A stretch of 18,485 nt of DNA from Ruminococcus_G sp050944415 (GTDB taxonomy: Bacteria; Bacillota; Clostridia; Lachnospirales; Lachnospiraceae), in contig JBMNRA010000055.1 of NCBI GenBank assembly GCA_050944415.1, positions 1-18,485 on the forward strand. The letters run 5' to 3'. The translations under genes were made by a program, and so were the position numbers. The notes under the pieces were generated by a model. It was not told the origin of the DNA. It saw only the letters and a list, made by a program, of their open reading frames with translations, and searched no databases. This document shows positions 15,251-18,485 of the stretch, one piece after another. Position 1 is the stretch's first letter. Every line of letters begins with the position of its first letter.

Positions 15251-16735
15251 ATGGAAAAGAAAAAAGGATTTGACAACGAAAAATATCTGGAACTTCAGTC
15301 CCGCCGTATCCGGGAGCGTATCGCTCAGTTTGATGGAAAACTTTATCTGGAATTCGGCGGAAAACTTTTTGATGACTATCATGCTTCCAGAGTTCTGCCC
15401 GGCTTCGAACCGGACAGCAAACTGAGAATGCTGCTGCAGCTTTCCGATCACGCAGAGATCGTCATAGCCATCAGCGCCCGGGATATTGAAAAGAATAAGA
15501 TCCGCGGAGACTTGGGGATCACTTACGATACGGATGTGCTCCGCCTTATCGAGGCCTTCAGAAGCAAAGGTCTTTTTGTCGGCAGCGTGGTAATCACACA
15601 GTATTCCGGACAGGACAGCGCGCTTCATTTCAAATCGCGGCTGGAAAAGATGGGAATCAGTGTCTATATTCATTATACCATCGATGGCTATCCTTCCAAC
15701 GTCTCACTGATTGTCAGCGAACAGGGCTTTGGAAAAAACGACTACATTAAAACCTCCCGGCCGCTGGTTGTAGTAACTGCACCTGGACCCGGCAGCGGTA
15801 AAATGGCTACCTGTCTTTCCCAGCTTTACCATGAACATAAACGTGGAATACGGGCCGGTTACGCAAAATTTGAGACATTTCCTATCTGGAACATTCCGCT
15901 GAAACATCCGGTAAATCTGGCTTATGAGGCTGCTACGGCCGATCTGAACGATGTCAATATGATCGATCCCTTCCATCTGGAAGCTTATAATGTCACCACC
16001 GTCAACTACAACCGGGATGTGGAGATTTTCCCCGTGCTGAATGCCATATTTGAACAGATCTTTGGTACCAGCCCTTATAAATCTCCTACGGACATGGGCG
16101 TCAACATGGCCGGCTACTGCATTTATGATGATGCAGTCTGCTGCGAAGCTTCCTGCCAGGAAATTATCCGGCGTTATTACCATGCACTGGCTGACCTGGC
16201 ATCCGGCGCTGACAAAGAGGAAGAAACTTATAAGCTGGAGCTGATCATGCGGCAGGCTCATATTTCCTCTGAAAACCGCCGTGTTATAGCCCCCGCACTG
16301 AAACGTGCTGAAGAGACGGATGCTCCGGCTGCCGCCATAGAGCTTCCTGACAGCTCCATTGTCACCGGAAAAACATCGGAACTTCTGGGAGCCTGTGCCG
16401 CCATGCTTTTAAATGCATTAAAAGTACTGGCCGGAATTCCCCATGAACGCCACGTGATATCACCGGAGTCCATCACACCGATCTGCCTTCTGAAAACCCA
16501 GTATCTGGGCAGCAGAAATCCCAGACTTCACATGGATGAGGTACTGATCGCCCTTTCGGCTACCGCGGCTTCCGACGACACTGCCCGCAAGGTTCTGGAA
16601 CAGCTTCCTCGTCTGTCGGGCTGCCAGGCTCACAGTTCCGTTATTCTTTCGGAGGCTGATATGAAAACCTTTAACCGGCTGGGTATTCAGTGTACCACCG
16701 AACCGAAATACGAAAACGAACAGTCTTTTATATAA
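15251..16735 (+). CDS. UPF0371/DUF1846 family protein, function unknown
   Basis: The protein has 494 aa, the usual length for this conserved Firmicute and Actinobacterial family. It is soluble, with no signal peptide or membrane segments. A glycine-rich stretch APGPGSGKMATC at residues 177-188 resembles a P-loop (GPGSGK, Lys184), but Met185 occupies the position of the usual Ser/Thr. Other conserved-looking segments are ISARDIEKNKIRGDLGITYD, the histidine-rich LYHEHKRG, the TFPIWNIPLKHPVN region and TDMGVNMAGYCI. The ATG at 15251 follows AGGAT at suitable spacing. It is divergent from ftsH and closed by a terminator, so it is a single-gene unit. I assign the family by recognition of the sequence; no function is claimed. 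Confidence 0.88.
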   Translation: MEKKKGFDNEKYLELQSRRIRERIAQFDGKLYLEFGGKLFDDYHASRVLPGFEPDSKLRMLLQLSDHAEIVIAISARDIEKNKIRGDLGITYDTDVLRLIEAFRSKGLFVGSVVITQYSGQDSALHFKSRLEKMGISVYIHYTIDGYPSNVSLIVSEQGFGKNDYIKTSRPLVVVTAPGPGSGKMATCLSQLYHEHKRGIRAGYAKFETFPIWNIPLKHPVNLAYEAATADLNDVNMIDPFHLEAYNVTTVNYNRDVEIFPVLNAIFEQIFGTSPYKSPTDMGVNMAGYCIYDDAVCCEASCQEIIRRYYHALADLASGADKEEETYKLELIMRQAHISSENRRVIAPALKRAEETDAPAAAIELPDSSIVTGKTSELLGACAAMLLNALKVLAGIPHERHVISPESITPICLLKTQYLGSRNPRLHMDEVLIALSATAASDDTARKVLEQLPRLSGCQAHSSVILSEADMKTFNRLGIQCTTEPKYENEQSFI

Positions 16736-16738
16736 TAA

Positions 16739-16780
16739 GAAGATCCGGTCTCTCTCAGGGAAACCGGATCTCCTTCTTTT
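16739..16780. terminator. Terminator after the UPF0371 gene, shared with the ferredoxin gene
   Basis: A perfect 9-bp stem AGATCCGGT / ACCGGATCT (16741-16749 with 16763-16771) has a 13-nt loop and is followed by CCTTCTTTT on the plus strand. It starts 3 bp after the UPF0371 stop, and its T tract overlaps the TAA of the convergent ferredoxin gene. On the minus strand the stem is followed by TCTTATTATA, a weaker U tract. Confidence 0.8.
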
Positions 16781-17168
16781 AATCTTCTTTAATTGTCAGC
16801 ACATCCATCGGACAGGCTTTTACACAGATACCGCAGGCAATACATTTGCTGGCTGTCTCGCTGTCCTCCGCTTTCACCATCAAACCAAACGGGCAGGCCT
16901 CCACGCATTTTCCGCAGCCGGTACATTTTTTCTTGTTTACCATGTACACCCCTTTGGCATTCTGAGTAATGGCGCCGGCCTCACAAACCTCCGCACATTT
17001 TCCGCACTGAGGACAGGCAAGCACCTTCGGAGAGCCATCTTTTTTGGCTCCAATCTGAATACATGCAACAGTTACATCCGTTCTTTTGTAAAACGCCTCT
17101 GAACAGGCATTGGCACATGCCAGGCAGGCCATACACGCGTCTTTATTCACTGCTACTAATTTCTTCAT
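16779..17168 (-). CDS. Multi-cluster 4Fe-4S ferredoxin
   Basis: A predicted soluble electron carrier of 129 aa. Four CxxCxxCxxxC motifs are visible: C12-C15-C18-C22, C52-C55-C58-C62, C82-C85-C88-C92 (followed by Pro) and C109-C112-C115-C119 (followed by Pro). That gives sixteen candidate ligands for up to four [4Fe-4S] clusters, with one extra Cys at 36. The layout resembles electron-transfer subunits such as CooF/HycB-type ferredoxins. I chose the ATG at 17168 because GGGAGG lies 6 nt upstream; an upstream ATG at 17213 would put coding sequence across the promoter-proximal dyad. No oxidoreductase partner is adjacent, so the redox partner is unknown. Confidence 0.88.
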   Translation of the reverse strand: MKKLVAVNKDACMACLACANACSEAFYKRTDVTVACIQIGAKKDGSPKVLACPQCGKCAEVCEAGAITQNAKGVYMVNKKKCTGCGKCVEACPFGLMVKAEDSETASKCIACGICVKACPMDVLTIKED

Positions 17169-17196
17169 CGAATACCTCCCATATTTTCCGATTATA

Positions 17197-17213
17197 TTGA
17201 TAATTTTTATCAA
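17197..17213. promoter_or_regulatory. Perfect dyad TTGATAA-N3-TTATCAA, candidate operator
   Basis: A 7-bp perfect inverted repeat with a 3-bp centre lies 7 bp downstream of the ferredoxin -10, spanning the likely transcription start. It has the shape of a repressor site. Its half-sites recall FNR (TTGAT-N4-ATCAA), but the spacing here is N7, so FNR is not supported. The regulator is unknown. Confidence 0.4.
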
Positions 17214-17220
17214 CAGTTTT

Positions 17221-17249
17221 ATTATATCGGATTATTCGTCAGTATTCAA
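17221..17249 (-). promoter_or_regulatory. Promoter of the ferredoxin gene
   Basis: The -35 is TTGAAT (17249-17244), the spacer is 17 nt and the -10 is TATAAT (17226-17221). A second TATAAT closer to the gene lacks a -35 at workable distance. No terminator is seen between galE and this promoter. Confidence 0.7.
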
Positions 17250-17265
17250 CAGAAATCGTTGTAAT

Positions 17266-18297
17266 TTAAGCCTTCTGATTTTCTGTACGGTAGCCGTCCG
17301 GATTCATGGACTGCCAGCGCCAGGAATCTGCGCACATCTCTTCAATTCCATACCTGGCTTTCCAACCCAGCTCTTTCTCTGCTTTAGAGGGATCCGCATA
17401 ACAGGCGGCAATATCTCCCGGCCGTCTGTCTTTGATTTCATAGGGGATTTCTTTCCCGCAAGCTTTTTCATATGCCTTTACCACATCCAGTACACTGTAT
17501 CCTTTTCCGGTACCCAGATTGTAGATAAATACGCCCCGGGCTTTCTCCAGCTTTTCCAGCGCTTTTACGTGACCGCAGGCCAGATCCACCACATGAATAT
17601 AGTCCCTGACACCCGTTCCGTCCGGGGTATCATAATCATTTCCAAATACCCCCAGACATTTCAGTTTTCCCACTGCCACCTGGGCAATATAGGGAACCAG
17701 ATTATTAGGAATACCCTTGGGATCCTCCCCAATCAGACCTGAAGGATGTGCCCCAATGGGATTAAAGTAACGGAGCAGCATCACATTCCACTGGGAATCG
17801 CCGGTGTGCAGATCTGTAAGAATCTGTTCCAGCATACTCTTTGTCTGACCGTAGGGATTGGTTATTTTCCCCTTCGGACACTCTTCCGTAATGGGAACAA
17901 AAGCCGGATCCCCGTATACCGTTGCAGAGGAACTGAACACTATGTTTTTGCAGCCGTGATTCCGCATAACATCGCAGAGGATTAAAGTTCCGGTAATATT
18001 GTTATGATAATACTCCAGCGGTTTTGCCACTGATTCCCCCACCGCTTTCAGCCCGGCGAAATGGATAACCGCGTCAATGGATTCCTTTTCAAAAACCGTC
18101 TCCACGAATTCCCGGTCCAGCAGATCCCCCCGGTAAAATACAGGCTCTTTCCCCGTGATTTTCCCAATCCGTTCCACTGCTGTTTCACTGGAATTGTATA
18201 AATTATCTAATATCACCACATCATAACCGTTGTTCAATAGTTCCACGCAGGTATGGCTTCCAATGTATCCTGCTCCGCCCGTCACTAAAATTCTCAT
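17266..18297 (-). CDS. galE: UDP-glucose 4-epimerase (GalE)
   Basis: Interconverts UDP-glucose and UDP-galactose using bound NAD, serving galactose catabolism and supply of galactose units for cell-surface glycans. The protein has 343 aa. It is an extended short-chain dehydrogenase with the Rossmann motif GGAGYIG (7-13), FSSSATVYGDP carrying the catalytic Ser/Thr region, the YxxxK motif in NPYGQTK (Tyr near 148), and the C-terminal RRPGDIAACYADPSKA region typical of GalE. The ATG at 18297 has GGAGA upstream. No galK or galT lies in the window, so a glycan-precursor role is as likely as Leloir catabolism. Confidence 0.96.
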   Translation of the reverse strand: MRILVTGGAGYIGSHTCVELLNNGYDVVILDNLYNSSETAVERIGKITGKEPVFYRGDLLDREFVETVFEKESIDAVIHFAGLKAVGESVAKPLEYYHNNITGTLILCDVMRNHGCKNIVFSSSATVYGDPAFVPITEECPKGKITNPYGQTKSMLEQILTDLHTGDSQWNVMLLRYFNPIGAHPSGLIGEDPKGIPNNLVPYIAQVAVGKLKCLGVFGNDYDTPDGTGVRDYIHVVDLACGHVKALEKLEKARGVFIYNLGTGKGYSVLDVVKAYEKACGKEIPYEIKDRRPGDIAACYADPSKAEKELGWKARYGIEEMCADSWRWQSMNPDGYRTENQKA

Positions 18298-18485
18298 ATT
18301 ATTCTCCTTTTACTGAAAAAACAAATCATAAGATGTTATTTATTGTATCACGAAATCCAGAATATAGCCATGTATCTATGTTGTTTGATAGCGTCAAGAT
18401 ACTTTAAGTTGAAAAAATATAGAAGTATCCCTTTGCGTTTCATCATTTATATATTTCCTAGGTGTGCATTAAACCAGATTACCTT
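18298..18485 (-). promoter_or_regulatory. Upstream region of galE with two candidate promoters
   Basis: The nearer candidate is an extended -10, TGA-TACAAT (18347-18342), without a good -35. The farther one is TTGACG (18397-18392), a 17-nt spacer and TACATG (18374-18369), with a good -35 and poor -10. I see no gene, repeat or RNA element in the remaining bases to the right edge. Confidence 0.4.

Noticed and set aside
17197..17213. FNR box at the ferredoxin promoter
   Set aside because: Half-sites TTGAT and ATCAA are present, but separated by 7 bp rather than the 4 bp FNR requires; kept only as an unassigned dyad.
1..18485. CRISPR array, insertion sequence, phage, toxin-antitoxin or defence genes
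   Set aside because: No spaced direct repeats, transposase motifs or such gene families are present; nearly all space is filled by recognised housekeeping genes.

Overview
The window looks like chromosomal housekeeping DNA from a Gram-positive anaerobe of the Clostridia, most likely Lachnospiraceae or close relatives. This rests on gene content and style: HPr kinase with a ROK glucokinase, TsaE/TsaB/RimI followed by RNase Z and TsaD, AGGAGG-type ribosome binding sites, sigma-A-type promoters, CCA-less tRNA genes and a multi-cluster ferredoxin. The assignment is inference; no 16S rRNA lies inside the window. I see no phage, transposon, CRISPR array, toxin-antitoxin or defence system, and no pseudogene.

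Left end (1-545), minus strand: a consensus promoter, then tRNA-Ser(UGA) and tRNA-Ser(GGA), then a second consensus promoter and what appears to be the leader of a ribosomal RNA operon running off the left edge. Neither tRNA gene encodes CCA.

546-5212, minus strand: a tRNA-maturation and isoprenoid cluster, tsaE-tsaB-rimI, a small unassigned Cys-rich protein, rnz, tsaD, ispD. tsaE/tsaB/rimI and tsaD/ispD have overlapping start and stop codons, so they are probably translationally coupled. TsaB, TsaD and TsaE are three of the proteins that make t6A at A37 of ANN-decoding tRNAs. RNase Z trims 3' trailers of CCA-less tRNA precursors such as the two at the left end. RimI acetylates ribosomal protein S18, and IspD belongs to the MEP isoprenoid pathway.

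5213-9245: back-to-back promoters separate tsaE from a cytosolic cyclophilin (+), which converges on a YigZ/IMPACT-family gene (-) with only 2 bp between stop codons. Next is a large class A penicillin-binding protein (+) with an acidic, Tyr/Gly/Asp-rich C-terminal tail, ending at a strong bidirectional terminator.

9342-15033, minus strand: ftsH-uvrC (8-nt overlap), then hprK-glk behind its own promoter. A good candidate CcpA operator (cre) lies in the hprK leader. If real, it would place the kinase that makes the CcpA co-repressor, together with glucokinase, under carbon-catabolite control. An intrinsic-terminator-shaped hairpin on the opposite strand sits inside the 5' end of uvrC.

15251-18485: a UPF0371/DUF1846 protein of unknown function (+), a terminator, a 129-aa ferredoxin with four Cys motifs (-) whose promoter is followed by a perfect 7-bp dyad, and galE (-). 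The most second-look-worthy items are the unassigned Cys-rich protein, the hprK cre candidate, the antisense terminator in uvrC, the ferredoxin dyad and the UPF0371 gene. None amounts to a clearly new system.
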